From Streptococcus sp. DTU_2020_1001019_1_SI_AUS_MUR_006 (lineage in GTDB: Bacteria > Bacillota > Bacilli > Lactobacillales > Streptococcaceae), in NCBI RefSeq assembly GCF_032340315.1, contig NZ_CP135436.1:2067501-2131500 (forward strand): a stretch of 64,000 bases of DNA. The letters run 5' to 3'. Shown in pieces: positions 1 to 8,626 of the stretch; within the stretch, counting starts at the first letter, position 1; each line of letters begins with the position of its first letter. The notes beneath the pieces were generated by a model. That model saw nothing but the letters and a program-made list of their open reading frames with translations, was not told the origin of the DNA and ran no database searches. The translations under genes were made by a program, and so were the position numbers.

Positions 1-2042
1 ACACGGTCATTACCATAGTCTGATTGCTCATAATGACGGTAAGCTTGGTTGCTATGAACTAGCTCACTTTCTGGACGGAAATAGCTACCACGAGTACGAG
101 TTGCAGAAGAAGTTTCTGAACCGTAAATCAACCAATTCGGATGTTTCGCACGAAGCTTCTTGTAGTTGTCCTCTGAGTAGTTAAATCCAACCGCATCAAG
201 TTCGTTGGCAATCTTTTCATGATCACCACTACCATCACCAAAGCGGAACTTATCTGCTCCCATAGTAACATAGCGTGTCTTATCAACTGCTTTAATAACT
301 TGGACCAAGCGTTTAACAGTCGCTAGAGAACGAGCCTTACCGTCTGCTTCACCGATTTCATTACCGATAGACCACATGACGATAGCAGGGTTATTCTTGC
401 CTCTCTCGACCATTGTACGTAGGTCAAAATCAGACCATTTTTCACCTTTTTTAGCATCTGGGTGAGTGGCGTCTTTGTCAAAGAAACGTCCGTAGTCATA
501 CTGTTTCTTCCCACCGTACCAAGTATCGAAGGCTTCTTCTTGCACCAACAAACCTAGTTCTGCAGCGATCTGCAAGGTCTGCTCACTAGCTGGGTTGTGG
601 GTTGTACGGATAGAGTTCACACCCATATCCTTCATCTGTTTCAGACGACGGTATTCTGCCTTATAGTTTTCTTCAGCCCCTAGAGCTCCGTGGTCGTGGT
701 GAAGAGAAACCCCATGGAATTTGATGCGTTCACCATTCAAAGAGAATCCTTCATTTGGTGTCCAGTTATAGTAACGGTAACCAAACAAGTCCTTCTTAGC
801 ATCGACCAATTGACCATCACGATAAACACGAGTCACTAATTCATAAAGAGCTGGTTTATCATTAAGGACTGTCCAGAGTTTTGGTTTCTCAACTTGCAAA
901 ATAGCATTTAGGCTAGTTGATTGATGAGCTTTCAAGACTTGGCTATCTGTACGAACCACGTCCGTTACAGCCTGACCATTTCTTTCAATAATTTGGTATT
1001 CAGCAACAATTTCATGATCTTTGTCATCTGTATTGACAATCTTACTTGTTACATGAGTATCAACCTTACCATTTTGTTGTTTTTCAAGGTCTGGTGTTAA
1101 GATAGTTGTTCCATTTTTCTCAGCATGAACCTTATCTGTGACTTGAAGGGTAACATCGCGGTAAATACCACTTCCTGAATACCAACGGCTACTTGGTTGT
1201 TTATTGACCGCATGTACAGCTACGACATTCTCACGACCGTCTTTATTGAGATAGTCAGTGATGTCATATGAGAATTGGTTGTAACCATTTGGATAGTGAC
1301 CAACTAGCTGACCGTTTACGTAGACTTGCGAATCCATATAAACTCCATCAAAGACCAGACGAACATTCTTATTAAGGTCTTTTTCATCAAGTTTAAAGGT
1401 CTTGCGATACCAAGCATCACCACCATTGAGTTGTCCACCTTCGTTTTGGGCAGGAGAATCATGATCAAAGTCATTGTAAATACTCCAGTCATGAGGAAGG
1501 TCTAATTTCTTCCAGCTTGATACATCTGCATCTGGTTTGATAGCATCTTTTGCATTGGCATTGAGTTTAAAATGCCAGTTTTGGTTAAATTCTACTTTAC
1601 GGTCCTCAACCAATTGATTTACCTCCTCGCTGGTAGCCGATTTTAGGTCCGGTTTTTCCGTTTGAGCAGATTGATCTTGAGTAATTGCTTGAGGTTTCTT
1701 ATCTAAGATGGAATCCACTTTTTTATCAGAATCTGATTGTACAGTTTGGTCGTCCTGTGCCTTTTCAACTTCATGAGCTGGTGTAGCAACTTCACTTGCA
1801 GCTGATTCAGTTGATGCTGGCTGTTCTGGACTTCTTGTTTCACCAAGATCCTCTTTATGAGACTCATCCTCTACTTTTTCTGCAGCAACTGCAATTGGAG
1901 TTTCATCAGCTGAGACTGGGCTTGCACCAGCTACACTTGCTCCAAATAAGACTGAGCAAGTACCGATGACTACAGAGCAAGTTCCAACGGTAAATTTTCG
2001 GATACTGTACACTCTTTTTCGATTCCAATGATCTTTTCTCAT
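1..2042 (-). CDS. bgaA: Surface beta-galactosidase BgaA, N-terminal part (runs off the window)
   Basis: This is an open reading frame of about 680 codons that continues past base 1. The start ATG at 2042 follows a GGAGG-type ribosome binding site. The N-terminus carries the YSIRK-type signal motif (YSIRKFTVGTCSVVIG), followed by a low-complexity Glu/Ser/Thr linker and then a glycoside hydrolase family 2 enzyme. The acid/base Glu in MWSIGNEIG is at about residue 562 and the nucleophile Glu in IYGSETSS at about residue 643. Family knowledge: BgaA is a cell-wall-anchored exo-beta-galactosidase that trims terminal galactose from host N-glycans. The carbohydrate-binding region and LPXTG anchor expected at the C-terminus lie outside the window. 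A cre site just upstream suggests catabolite control. Confidence 0.93.
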   Translation of the reverse strand, partial: MRKDHWNRKRVYSIRKFTVGTCSVVIGTCSVLFGASVAGASPVSADETPIAVAAEKVEDESHKEDLGETRSPEQPASTESAASEVATPAHEVEKAQDDQTVQSDSDKKVDSILDKKPQAITQDQSAQTEKPDLKSATSEEVNQLVEDRKVEFNQNWHFKLNANAKDAIKPDADVSSWKKLDLPHDWSIYNDFDHDSPAQNEGGQLNGGDAWYRKTFKLDEKDLNKNVRLVFDGVYMDSQVYVNGQLVGHYPNGYNQFSYDITDYLNKDGRENVVAVHAVNKQPSSRWYSGSGIYRDVTLQVTDKVHAEKNGTTILTPDLEKQQNGKVDTHVTSKIVNTDDKDHEIVAEYQIIERNGQAVTDVVRTDSQVLKAHQSTSLNAILQVEKPKLWTVLNDKPALYELVTRVYRDGQLVDAKKDLFGYRYYNWTPNEGFSLNGERIKFHGVSLHHDHGALGAEENYKAEYRRLKQMKDMGVNSIRTTHNPASEQTLQIAAELGLLVQEEAFDTWYGGKKQYDYGRFFDKDATHPDAKKGEKWSDFDLRTMVERGKNNPAIVMWSIGNEIGEADGKARSLATVKRLVQVIKAVDKTRYVTMGADKFRFGDGSGDHEKIANELDAVGFNYSEDNYKKLRAKHPNWLIYGSETSSATRTRGSYFRPESELVHSNQAYRHYEQSDYGNDR

Positions 2043-2059
2043 AAGATCCTCCTTATATT

Positions 2060-2074
2060 CGTAACCGCTTCCAA
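2060..2074 (-). promoter_or_regulatory. cre-like CcpA site upstream of bgaA
   Basis: Read on the minus strand, TTGGAAGCGGTTACG matches the CcpA consensus WTGNAANCGNWNNCW at all but the last position. It lies 17 bp upstream of the bgaA ATG, between promoter and ribosome binding site, so bound CcpA would block transcription. Regulation by glucose is inferred from the site. Confidence 0.6.
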
Positions 2075-2330
2075 TTTTATGTAAGCGCTCTACTTTTTCA
2101 GTAGTATTTTGCTTCTATTTTATAAAATAATATAAGAAACTTCAATACTGGCAGCATAAAAATCATACTTTTGATTCTTTTTTCTATAATTAGTAGAAAA
2201 CTTTGAAAATCTGAATGTACATTTAGTGAATGATTTTACTAAAAAAGGCGGTGGGACAGAAATCGATAGACAAAGTCTCGATTTCGTAGTCCCAGCCCCG
2301 CGAGGATGATTAGGATCTTTTTGGAGTCTA

Positions 2331-2525
2331 ATACTCAATGAAAATCAAAGAGCAAACTAGGAAGCTAGCCGCAGGTTGCTCAAAGCACTGCTTTGAGGTT
2401 GTTGATAGAACTGACGAAGTCAGCTCAAAACACTGTTTTGAGGTTGTTGATAGAACTGACGAAGTCAGTAACATACCTACGGCAAGGCGACGCTGACGTG
2501 GTTTGAAGAGATTTTCGAAGAGTAT
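2331..2525. repeat. BOX element, boxC-boxB-boxB-boxA
   Basis: It runs from ATACTCAATGAAAATC to TTTTCGAAGAGTAT. boxC comes first, then two boxB units (each with the GAACTGACGAAGTCAG inverted repeat), then boxA containing CTACGGCAAGGCGACGCTGACG, the sequence used as the BOX-A1R typing primer. BOX elements are mobile, structured intergenic repeats of pneumococcus and relatives. Confidence 0.93.
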
Positions 2526-2585
2526 AAAAGACGAACAAAAAGTTCAATCAACTACCGCGTCAAAGTTTGATTGCTAATAAAAAGT

Positions 2586-2616
2586 GAGGTCGGGATCTTT
2601 TGTCCCAACCTCTTTT
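2586..2616 (+). terminator. Hairpin terminator at the end of the repeat module
   Basis: GAGGTCGGGAT pairs with GTCCCAACCTC and is followed by TTTT. On the minus strand the hairpin is followed by ACTTTTTATT, so it can also end transcription coming from the SUKH/DUF4241 genes. Confidence 0.65.
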
Positions 2617-2647
2617 ACGGACTATCAAACTGATATTTCCTTATAGA

Positions 2648-3208
2648 TTATTGACTAGATTTCTCCTTTTTCAGTAGCTTGACCATCTCATTTTTACGTT
2701 CTTCAAGCTCGGCAATTTGCTGAAGCAAAAGCTCTGAAAAATCACATTCAAGCTCTTCAGTTTCGCCACTATTATACCAATCTAGAGCTACTATATGATT
2801 GTCCTTATCAAAGCAGAAAATCACATCTCCATCCCCGATGATAGATAGAAATGGAATATAGTCAACAAATCCTAAATCATGTAATTCCTTGGTTTTTATT
2901 CGAATGTCTAAAAAGTCTGGGATCCCATTTGCAATTCCAAAGACCTTAATACCTCGACAGAAGGTCCAAAATGGTGCTACATCGTAAGCCTTGGCTCTTG
3001 GCCATAGCTCTTCCCTGACTTCCATAAAGAGGCCTCCCAGAGCTGACATGGTGAATTCTCTGAAATCTTCTGGCAGACGAATACCATATTGATTTTCAAA
3101 ATCCTGAACATCTTCTTCCGATGGTTCATTGCCCATGCAGGCGACAACTTGATAAGTTTCCTTATCATAGTGACGAAAATAATCATAAACTTCCTTGAGT
3201 GCCATCAT
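2648..3208 (-). CDS. SUKH (SMI1/KNR4) family protein, probable immunity protein
   Basis: This 186-aa acidic cytosolic protein has the SUKH layout: an N-terminal E-x-D-x-x-x-F-E segment with YGIRLPEDFREF (about residues 36-55), then the GDGDVIFCFDKD stretch and a Trp-rich strand. A charged helical tail ends the protein. Family knowledge: SUKH proteins often act as immunity proteins of polymorphic toxin systems by binding cognate toxin domains. No toxin gene is visible nearby. It lies 8 bp downstream of the DUF4241 gene on the same strand, so the two are probably co-transcribed. The start ATG pair at 3208 follows AAGGAG. Role as immunity protein is inferred from the fold. Confidence 0.72.
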   Translation of the reverse strand: MMALKEVYDYFRHYDKETYQVVACMGNEPSEEDVQDFENQYGIRLPEDFREFTMSALGGLFMEVREELWPRAKAYDVAPFWTFCRGIKVFGIANGIPDFLDIRIKTKELHDLGFVDYIPFLSIIGDGDVIFCFDKDNHIVALDWYNSGETEELECDFSELLLQQIAELEERKNEMVKLLKKEKSSQ

Positions 3209-3216
3209 CCAACTCC

Positions 3217-3939
3217 TTATCCAAGATAGATATACTCGATAACCACATCACATAGTTGGTGATCCTCATCATAGCCAAAGTAAACAGGATAATTTCCATC
3301 TCCAAAACCAGACTGAATCATTGGAATAGTCAGGTCTGTATCTGGGATTTTAAAGTTAATCCAATCACCGCCTTCTCGTTGATATAGGGGATGTTCTATG
3401 GCATTTTGAGCAAAAATTTCCGCAAAGAAATCATCATAGATGTTTTTTTCAGGATTTTCTTGATACCATTTTTCTTCAAAATCACAGTAGGCATTTTTTG
3501 TCTCAACATCCACAATAGTTGCCAAGCCTGCATCGACTGAAAATCCAAAATAAGAATCTTCTTCAACCGAATCCAGGTTTTCATTGCCAATTAAGGCTTC
3601 ATAGTAGACAACTGGAAGCTTATCTGTAAATTGAACTCTTGTTGCAACATACCGATAATGATCTTCTTCTATCTTGACTACTAAGGTTTTGAGAGGAAAT
3701 GTTCCTTTAGGAACTGTCTCTAGATAGGGGTTTTCATTCCTACGGAGCCAGACCAAAGGATCTCTAACTAATATTTCTCCACTTGGGAAGATCACTTCCC
3801 CCATATCTAAGACAAAGACTTCCTTGCCGTCTATTTCTTTCATCTCGAAACACGCTGCGTAATTGACAGACGAGGTCAAAATATGTTTGATTTCTTGGTA
3901 TTTTTGCAACCATTCTTCAGAAACTTGAAGTTTTTCCAT
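3217..3939 (-). CDS. DUF4241 domain protein
   Basis: This 240-aa soluble protein looks like the DUF4241 family. It has an N-terminal helix, a central MGEVIFPSGEILVRDPL segment (about residues 46-62), and a C-terminal GGDWINFKIPDTDL...IPMIQSGFGDGNYPVYFGYD stretch that would carry the conserved Gly/Asp residues. DUF4241 genes are often found among candidate immunity or housekeeping genes of unknown function. No signal peptide or membrane segment is seen. The ATG at 3939 is preceded by GAAAGGAAAGACC. The SUKH gene follows 8 bp downstream. Function is unknown. Confidence 0.65.
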   Translation of the reverse strand: MEKLQVSEEWLQKYQEIKHILTSSVNYAACFEMKEIDGKEVFVLDMGEVIFPSGEILVRDPLVWLRRNENPYLETVPKGTFPLKTLVVKIEEDHYRYVATRVQFTDKLPVVYYEALIGNENLDSVEEDSYFGFSVDAGLATIVDVETKNAYCDFEEKWYQENPEKNIYDDFFAEIFAQNAIEHPLYQREGGDWINFKIPDTDLTIPMIQSGFGDGNYPVYFGYDEDHQLCDVVIEYIYLG

Positions 3940-3991
3940 CGGTCTTTCCTTTCTCGTTTAAAACAAACCTGTACTGAAGTTAAAAATAGAT

Positions 3992-5743
3992 TTAAATCGA
4001 ATCTAAATAAACCACAAATCCAGCTGGCAAGATAACTTGTTGTCCATCTTCAAACTGGCAATGACTCGCTAAATCAACTGAATCTCTGTCTAAAATGTAT
4101 TTCTCAGAAGACTGATTGAAGATTGCCTGAACTTCTTTTCCTTCATAGCTCCATTTCAAAGCTAGAACATCTGGTTTCAATTCTTCCAAGCGATAATTAC
4201 CATGCTGGATCATGCTTGCCACTTCCTTACGAACCTTAATTAATTTCTTCATGAAATTCAGCATATCATTGTCCTCAGAAACACGGTCCCAAGGCATGAC
4301 ACGACGGCAATCGGGATCTGGTCCACCTTTAAGTGCCAGCTCTGTTCCGTAATAGATACAAGGAGTCCCTTTTTGAAGATAGAGGAAGGTTAAAGCAGCC
4401 TTAACATACTGGATATTTCCTTTGGCAGTCGTGAGGATACGCTCTGTATCGTGAGAGTCTAAAAGGTTAAACATCACTTCCGAGATTTGTTGCTTATAGT
4501 ACATAGACTGGCTATTGATTTCTGAAATGAACTGCTCTGTCTTTTTATGCTGACGCAAGAAATAATCCTTGATACTTTCAGAAAGTGGGTAGTTCATAAC
4601 TGCATGGAACTCATCCCCTTTTAGCCAAGGCTGAGAAGTATGCCAGATTTCACCCAAGATGTACAAATCAGGCTTTTTAGCAAGAACTGCCTTTCTGAAA
4701 TCTCTCCAGAACTGGTGGTCAATTTCATTGGCAACGTCCAAACGCCAAGCATCGATATCAAAATTCTCAATCCAGTAGGTCGCAACACTTAAAAGATAAG
4801 CTTTAACCTCAGGATTGGCTGTATTTAACTTAGGCATATAGCTGGCAAAGGCAAAGGTATGATACGGTAGTTCTCTTGGGTTCTTAACTTTATCCTCAGT
4901 AACTGGGAATTCTTGAATATGGAACCAATCTTTATAAGGGGAATTTTCTCCGTTTTTTAAGACATCCTGCCATTGGGCAGACTGGTAACCGATATGGTTA
5001 AACACCGCATCAAGCATGATCTTAATGCCACGTTTATGAGCTTCTTCAACTAGATTATGAAAGACTTCCTTGTCTCCAAAGTGACGGTCAATCTCAAAAT
5101 AATCCGTGGTATCATATTTGTGATTGGTTGTAGCTTCAAAAATCGGACAGAGATAGAGCCCAGTGATTCCTAGGTCTTTGAGATAGTCCAGATGGTCGAT
5201 AATCCCTTGCAAATCTCCACCAAAAAAATCATCCCTTTCAGGAGAAATCTCTGCATCCCACGCTCGAGCTCCATTTGGAGTTAGTTTTGGATTTCCATTA
5301 GCAAAGCGTTCTGGAAAAATCTGGTACCAAACGGTATTTGAAACCCAGCTTGGAACTTGGCAACCATCGATTTCGTGAATGTAAGGAAGCTTGAAACCAT
5401 TACCTTCAGCATCCAAGTTTTCTTGAGTATGTTCTACACAACCCTTATCTCCATAGAAGACACCCTGACCTTCCTTATCAAGGAGTTCAAAGAGATACTG
5501 AATCCGTGCAAAATGAACCGAAACTGTAACCTGCCAATAATCAAATAAGGCGTCTGAGGTTACTTTGGTCATTTCATTCTTAGCTTCATACTTATCCTCA
5601 ATAAAAATAAAGGGATCACCATAGTGTAGAATGACCTGCTGGACATCATTTTTCTTGGTTCTGATTCGAATATGTATCTGACCTTCCTTATAAAGATAAG
5701 CATACTCTGATTCTGGTCTATGATAAATGGCTGTTAATTCCAT
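3992..5743 (-). CDS. GH13 neopullulanase / cyclomaltodextrinase-type alpha-glucan hydrolase
   Basis: The 583-aa protein has an N-terminal beta-sandwich domain (about residues 1-115, as in the neopullulanase CBM34 type) and then the (beta/alpha)8 barrel of glycoside hydrolase family 13. The catalytic motifs are visible: LDAVFNH, the nucleophile Asp in WRLDVANE, the acid Glu in ILGEIWH, and LLDSHDTE. There is no signal peptide, so the enzyme acts inside the cell on imported maltodextrins or cyclodextrins. The upstream cre-type palindrome fits control by CcpA or a MalR-like repressor. No maltose transporter genes are adjacent. Exact substrate cannot be read from the sequence. Confidence 0.88.
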   Translation of the reverse strand: MELTAIYHRPESEYAYLYKEGQIHIRIRTKKNDVQQVILHYGDPFIFIEDKYEAKNEMTKVTSDALFDYWQVTVSVHFARIQYLFELLDKEGQGVFYGDKGCVEHTQENLDAEGNGFKLPYIHEIDGCQVPSWVSNTVWYQIFPERFANGNPKLTPNGARAWDAEISPERDDFFGGDLQGIIDHLDYLKDLGITGLYLCPIFEATTNHKYDTTDYFEIDRHFGDKEVFHNLVEEAHKRGIKIMLDAVFNHIGYQSAQWQDVLKNGENSPYKDWFHIQEFPVTEDKVKNPRELPYHTFAFASYMPKLNTANPEVKAYLLSVATYWIENFDIDAWRLDVANEIDHQFWRDFRKAVLAKKPDLYILGEIWHTSQPWLKGDEFHAVMNYPLSESIKDYFLRQHKKTEQFISEINSQSMYYKQQISEVMFNLLDSHDTERILTTAKGNIQYVKAALTFLYLQKGTPCIYYGTELALKGGPDPDCRRVMPWDRVSEDNDMLNFMKKLIKVRKEVASMIQHGNYRLEELKPDVLALKWSYEGKEVQAIFNQSSEKYILDRDSVDLASHCQFEDGQQVILPAGFVVYLDSI

Positions 5744-5769
5744 GTCTTGTCTCCTAAAATTAATAAAAA

Positions 5770-5784
5770 CGCAAACGTTTTCAT
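5770..5784 (-). promoter_or_regulatory. cre / LacI-family operator upstream of the neopullulanase gene
   Basis: On the minus strand ATGAAAACGTTTGCG matches the cre consensus except at the last base, and its core AAACGTTT is palindromic. It lies about 27 bp upstream of the start codon, with a TATACT-like -10 box upstream of it. MalR operators have similar cores, so CcpA and MalR cannot be told apart here. Confidence 0.65.
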
Positions 5785-5897
5785 AATTGCTGGTTCCAGT
5801 ATACTATTTTAAGATTCGATTTGCAATTTTTATACCAGTTTTACGATAGATATATAGATGGACAAGGGAAAAATTGAGTAGACTCTTTTTGAGCTTT

Positions 5898-5932
5898 AAA
5901 AAGAGAGTTTCCATGAACCGGAAAACTCTCTC
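5898..5932 (-). terminator. Strong hairpin terminator after the HTH gene
   Basis: On the minus strand GAGAGTTTTCC pairs with GGAAACTCTC and is followed by TTTTTAAAGC. It ends the DUF6773/HTH operon before the divergent spacer of the neopullulanase gene. Confidence 0.8.
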
Positions 5933-5976
5933 ATCATTACGGAGCAGATGATTAAAATAAATGCTATCTGATATCT

Positions 5977-6171
5977 TTAATCTTCTAAAATGAAAATTTC
6001 TTCAACATGTAGTCGTAGCAATCTTGCAATTTTCATTGCTAGTTCAAGTGTAGGATTGTACTTGTCATTCTCTATAGCAATTATGGTTTGTCGACTAACG
6101 CCTAATATTTTTGCCATATCTTCCTGACGTAGTCCTTCAGACTTTCTTAACTGTTTGATATTATTTTTCAT
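5977..6171 (-). CDS. Small XRE-family HTH regulator (64 aa)
   Basis: Almost the whole 64-aa protein is a Cro/cI-type helix-turn-helix: RQEDMAKILGVSRQTIIAIENDKYNPTLELAMKIARLL, followed by a short acidic tail (VEEIFILED). This matches the YgzD-like minimal regulators that usually sit next to a small membrane protein. Its ATG is 6 bp downstream of the stop of the DUF6773-type gene, so the pair is one operon. Autoregulation through the repeated 12-mer at the promoter is an inference. Confidence 0.9.
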   Translation of the reverse strand: MKNNIKQLRKSEGLRQEDMAKILGVSRQTIIAIENDKYNPTLELAMKIARLLRLHVEEIFILED

Positions 6172-6177
6172 ACAGCA

Positions 6178-6507
6178 TTAGTCTTTCTGAAAACAATAAA
6201 TGCCAATTGCCAAAACTACGATAAGGATAACAACCATCAAAATTACTCCTTGAACAAGTTTATTTGGTTCTTTAAAATCCTCATCACCGTCAATCATTTT
6301 ATGTTTTATTGCATGTTGAGTAAATCCTTGAATAGAAATAGATAAACATAAAATCAGACATGGTAACATTTCAAGTTTAATGCCTTTTGTAATAGATTGA
6401 TAGATATTAAATACTGTCCATCCACATAAACCAAATAGAGCCGTTTTATAACCCCATTCCTCAGAACGTAGCTGAATCGCTCTGTCCATTTCATCCATTT
6501 TTCTCAT
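6178..6507 (-). CDS. Small membrane protein, DUF6773-like, partner of the HTH regulator
   Basis: I place the start at 6507 (MRKMDEMDR), because a GGAGGA site lies 9 bp upstream. A longer reading frame would need a TTG codon upstream of that site. The 109-aa protein has a charged N-terminal helix and about three hydrophobic segments: LFGLCGWTVFNIY, MLPCLILCLSISIQG and the C-terminal GVILMVVILIVVLAIGIYCF. The combination of such a protein with a 64-aa HTH regulator is common in Firmicutes, but its function is not established. The membrane protein may sense a signal or control the regulator. Confidence 0.75.
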   Translation of the reverse strand: MRKMDEMDRAIQLRSEEWGYKTALFGLCGWTVFNIYQSITKGIKLEMLPCLILCLSISIQGFTQHAIKHKMIDGDEDFKEPNKLVQGVILMVVILIVVLAIGIYCFQKD

Positions 6508-6531
6508 AGTCCTGTTCCTCCAATCCGTCAA

Positions 6532-6589
6532 AAAATGTCAAGAGCTCTTTACATTTTTTATTATACTCTAAATCGATAAAATGTCAAGA
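6532..6589 (-). promoter_or_regulatory. Promoter of the DUF6773/HTH operon with repeated 12-mer
   Basis: On the minus strand a perfect TTGACA (6582-6587), a 16-bp spacer and a perfect TATAAT (6560-6565) form a consensus sigma-A promoter. The plus-strand 12-mer AAAATGTCAAGA overlaps the -35 box (6578-6589) and recurs downstream of the start site (6532-6543), about four helical turns away. Such spacing fits an operator pair for the HTH protein. The rest of the spacer up to 6877 is AT-rich and I see no gene in it. Confidence 0.7.
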
Positions 6590-6877
6590 TGTTTTAACAT
6601 TCTTAGGCTTTTTTTATTTTCTTCATCTATTCTAAAAATATTCCTAACTCCGATTTACAGCCTAGTCAATCTGACAAAGGGCAAGTTCTTTTAATCCTAT
6701 TTTATCTTGACTTCATAAGCTTCGGCTATAGATATACTTTTAGTTATGTTAGACTCGAAGTTTATCCTCTCTTTTCTGCTTTCTTATCTAAATTATACTC
6801 CAAAACTATCAAATAGAGATAAACTACCAGTATATTCAGAGTTTATTTTTGATAAACAACTCCTCAAAATTAAAGCA

Positions 6878-6905
6878 AAAAGCCATTCCTCAAGGGAACA
6901 GCTTT
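6878..6905 (-). terminator. Terminator after the SDR gene
   Basis: On the minus strand AAAGC-TGTTCCC and GGAAT-GGCTTTTT form a hairpin with a T-run directly behind the stop codon at 6907. It closes the miaA-hflX-rnz operon. Confidence 0.75.
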
Positions 6906-6906
6906 C

Positions 6907-7662
6907 TCACTTATAATTAAAGGTTTCCCCAGCTAACTTATCTGCTAACTTGGGAAAGAGGGTGTAAAACTTATGGGCTAGATTGAGCAAGATTGGAAGA
7001 TTGAGTTCCCGCTTGTTTTTTCCTATGGTTTTGACAATCTTTCTAGCTACTGCATCTGGCTCGAGTAGGAAACGGTCAACCGATTTAAGGTAGGTTCCAT
7101 CCGGATCAGCCTGGTCAAAAAATCCTGTACGAATCGGACCTGGATTGACCGTTGTCACATAGACTCCATAGGGCATGAGTTCGAGACGCAAAGCGTTTGA
7201 AAAACCAATAGCCGCAAACTTGGTCGCTGAGTAAAGACTGGACTTGCCAGTAGCTATCAAACCTGCCATGCTGACGATATTGATGATATGCCCTTTTCGG
7301 TTCTCCCTCATACGAGCTCCAACCAACCGAGACAGATTCATCAAAGCAAAGGTGTTAACCTCAAACATCTGATGAATATCTTGATCAGAAATCTTGTCGA
7401 AGTCTTCAAAAATCCCGTAACCAGCGTTATTAATCAAAACATCAATCTTGCCATAGCGCTGGTAGAGTTCAGCTACTAGGCCTTCTAGGGCTTGAGGATC
7501 GGTAATGTCCATCTCGACCAAGTCAGCATGTGGGTGATTCGCATATAGTTGAGCTAATTTTTCCTTGTTTCTGCCGAGTAAGATGAGTTGGTCATCTGGC
7601 AAGAGTTTGACCATTTCTTGGGCTAGACCACCACTAGAACCCGTAATGAGAATAGTAAACAT
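6907..7662 (-). CDS. Short-chain dehydrogenase/reductase
   Basis: This 251-aa protein is a classical SDR. It has the Rossmann glycine motif TGSSGGLAQ at residues 7-15, the NNAGYG motif, a catalytic Ser in NIVSMAG and the active-site YSATK (Y-x-x-x-K). The C-terminal region contains a stretch with IVKTIGKNKRELNLP typical of the SDR subgroup found after rnz in streptococci. The substrate is unknown. It is the last gene of the operon that starts with miaA, 20 bp behind rnz. Confidence 0.9.
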   Translation of the reverse strand: MFTILITGSSGGLAQEMVKLLPDDQLILLGRNKEKLAQLYANHPHADLVEMDITDPQALEGLVAELYQRYGKIDVLINNAGYGIFEDFDKISDQDIHQMFEVNTFALMNLSRLVGARMRENRKGHIINIVSMAGLIATGKSSLYSATKFAAIGFSNALRLELMPYGVYVTTVNPGPIRTGFFDQADPDGTYLKSVDRFLLEPDAVARKIVKTIGKNKRELNLPILLNLAHKFYTLFPKLADKLAGETFNYK

Positions 7663-7682
7663 ACTTATCCTTTCTCAATCTT

Positions 7683-8612
7683 CTAGATTTCCACTTCTTC
7701 TAGGTCTTTAACCACATGGACATTTTCAAAAATCGTTGCCGCATCTTTCTTGAGCTGGCTAATGTCTTTTGAAAGAAAACGGGCACTGATATGGTTGAGT
7801 AGGAGGCGTTTGGCACCTGCTTCAACTGCGACCTCCGCTGCCTGCATGTTGGTTGAGTGACCATGATTGCGAGCAATTTTTTCATCACCCTTGCCATAAG
7901 TAGACTCGTGGACTAGGACATCAGCATTGATACCAAGACGCACACTAGCATCCGTTTTTCGAGTATCACCCAAAATAGTGATAATCTTACCAGATCGCGG
8001 TGCTGAGATATAATCTGCTGCCTTGATCTCGGTGCCGTCTTCTAGGACAACATCCTGACCGTTTTTGATTTTTCCAAAGAGTGGTCCAAATGGCACACCA
8101 GCAGCTTTGAGCTTTTCAGCATCCAAGGTTCCTTCTAAATCCTTTTGCATGATACGATAGCCGACACAGAAAATAGTGTGATCCAACTCTTCTGCATACA
8201 CCATGAATTTATCAGTTTCGAGAATTTTCCCTAGGGAATCCTTGTCAAACTCATGGAAATGAATCTTATAGGGCAGACGTGATCCAGACACACGTAAACT
8301 AGTCAAGACAAATGACTTAATACCTTGGGGACCATAGATTTCCAAATCTGTCTGCTCTTCATTGGCTTGAAAGGCACGACTAGAGAGAAATCCTGGTAAG
8401 CCAAAGATATGGTCTCCGTGTAAGTGGGTGATAAAGATTTTGCTGACCTTGCGTGGTCGAATTGTAGTCTCAAGAATGCGATTTTGCGTTCCTTCGCCAC
8501 AGTCAAAAAGCCAGACTTCGTTAATCTCATCCAAGAGTTTCAGGGCGAGACTTGAAACGTTGCGGGCTTTAGAGGGCTGACCAGCCCCCGTTCCTAAAAA
8601 TTGAATATCCAT
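7683..8612 (-). CDS. rnz: Ribonuclease Z
   Basis: The 309-aa metallo-beta-lactamase-fold protein carries THLHGDH at residues 62-68, the zinc-binding motif, plus the downstream GDTRKT and [14 protein letters not shown] motifs of the tRNase Z family. It cuts the 3' trailer from tRNA precursors that lack an encoded CCA. The length is typical of the short bacterial form. It is followed by the SDR gene and preceded by the 207-aa unknown protein, in the conserved order miaA-hflX-unknown-rnz-SDR known from pneumococcus. Confidence 0.95.
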   Translation of the reverse strand: MDIQFLGTGAGQPSKARNVSSLALKLLDEINEVWLFDCGEGTQNRILETTIRPRKVSKIFITHLHGDHIFGLPGFLSSRAFQANEEQTDLEIYGPQGIKSFVLTSLRVSGSRLPYKIHFHEFDKDSLGKILETDKFMVYAEELDHTIFCVGYRIMQKDLEGTLDAEKLKAAGVPFGPLFGKIKNGQDVVLEDGTEIKAADYISAPRSGKIITILGDTRKTDASVRLGINADVLVHESTYGKGDEKIARNHGHSTNMQAAEVAVEAGAKRLLLNHISARFLSKDISQLKKDAATIFENVHVVKDLEEVEI

Positions 8613-8626
8613 TCGATACTTTCTAA

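Larger units (their letters stand above)
2243..2616. repeat. Composite repeat module, copy 1, with a BOX element inside
   Basis: The segment begins with AAAAGGCGGTG and a long imperfect hairpin (GGGACAGAAATCG paired with CGATTTCGTAGTCCC). It continues into a BOX element and ends with a second hairpin, GAGGTCGGGAT/GTCCCAACCTC, plus a T-run. The same arrangement recurs at 34911-35195 with nearly identical flanks. The size difference is accounted for by two boxB units present only here. This module, with AT-rich sequence at 2075-2242, fills the 600-bp gap between bgaA and the next gene. I see no gene in it. The 72-codon reading frame through it is a repeat artefact. Confidence 0.8.

Noticed and set aside
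2120..2338. 72-aa minus-strand frame through the repeat module
   Set aside because: It lies in a hairpin-rich repeat, has no family-like features and would end in AT-rich spacer.
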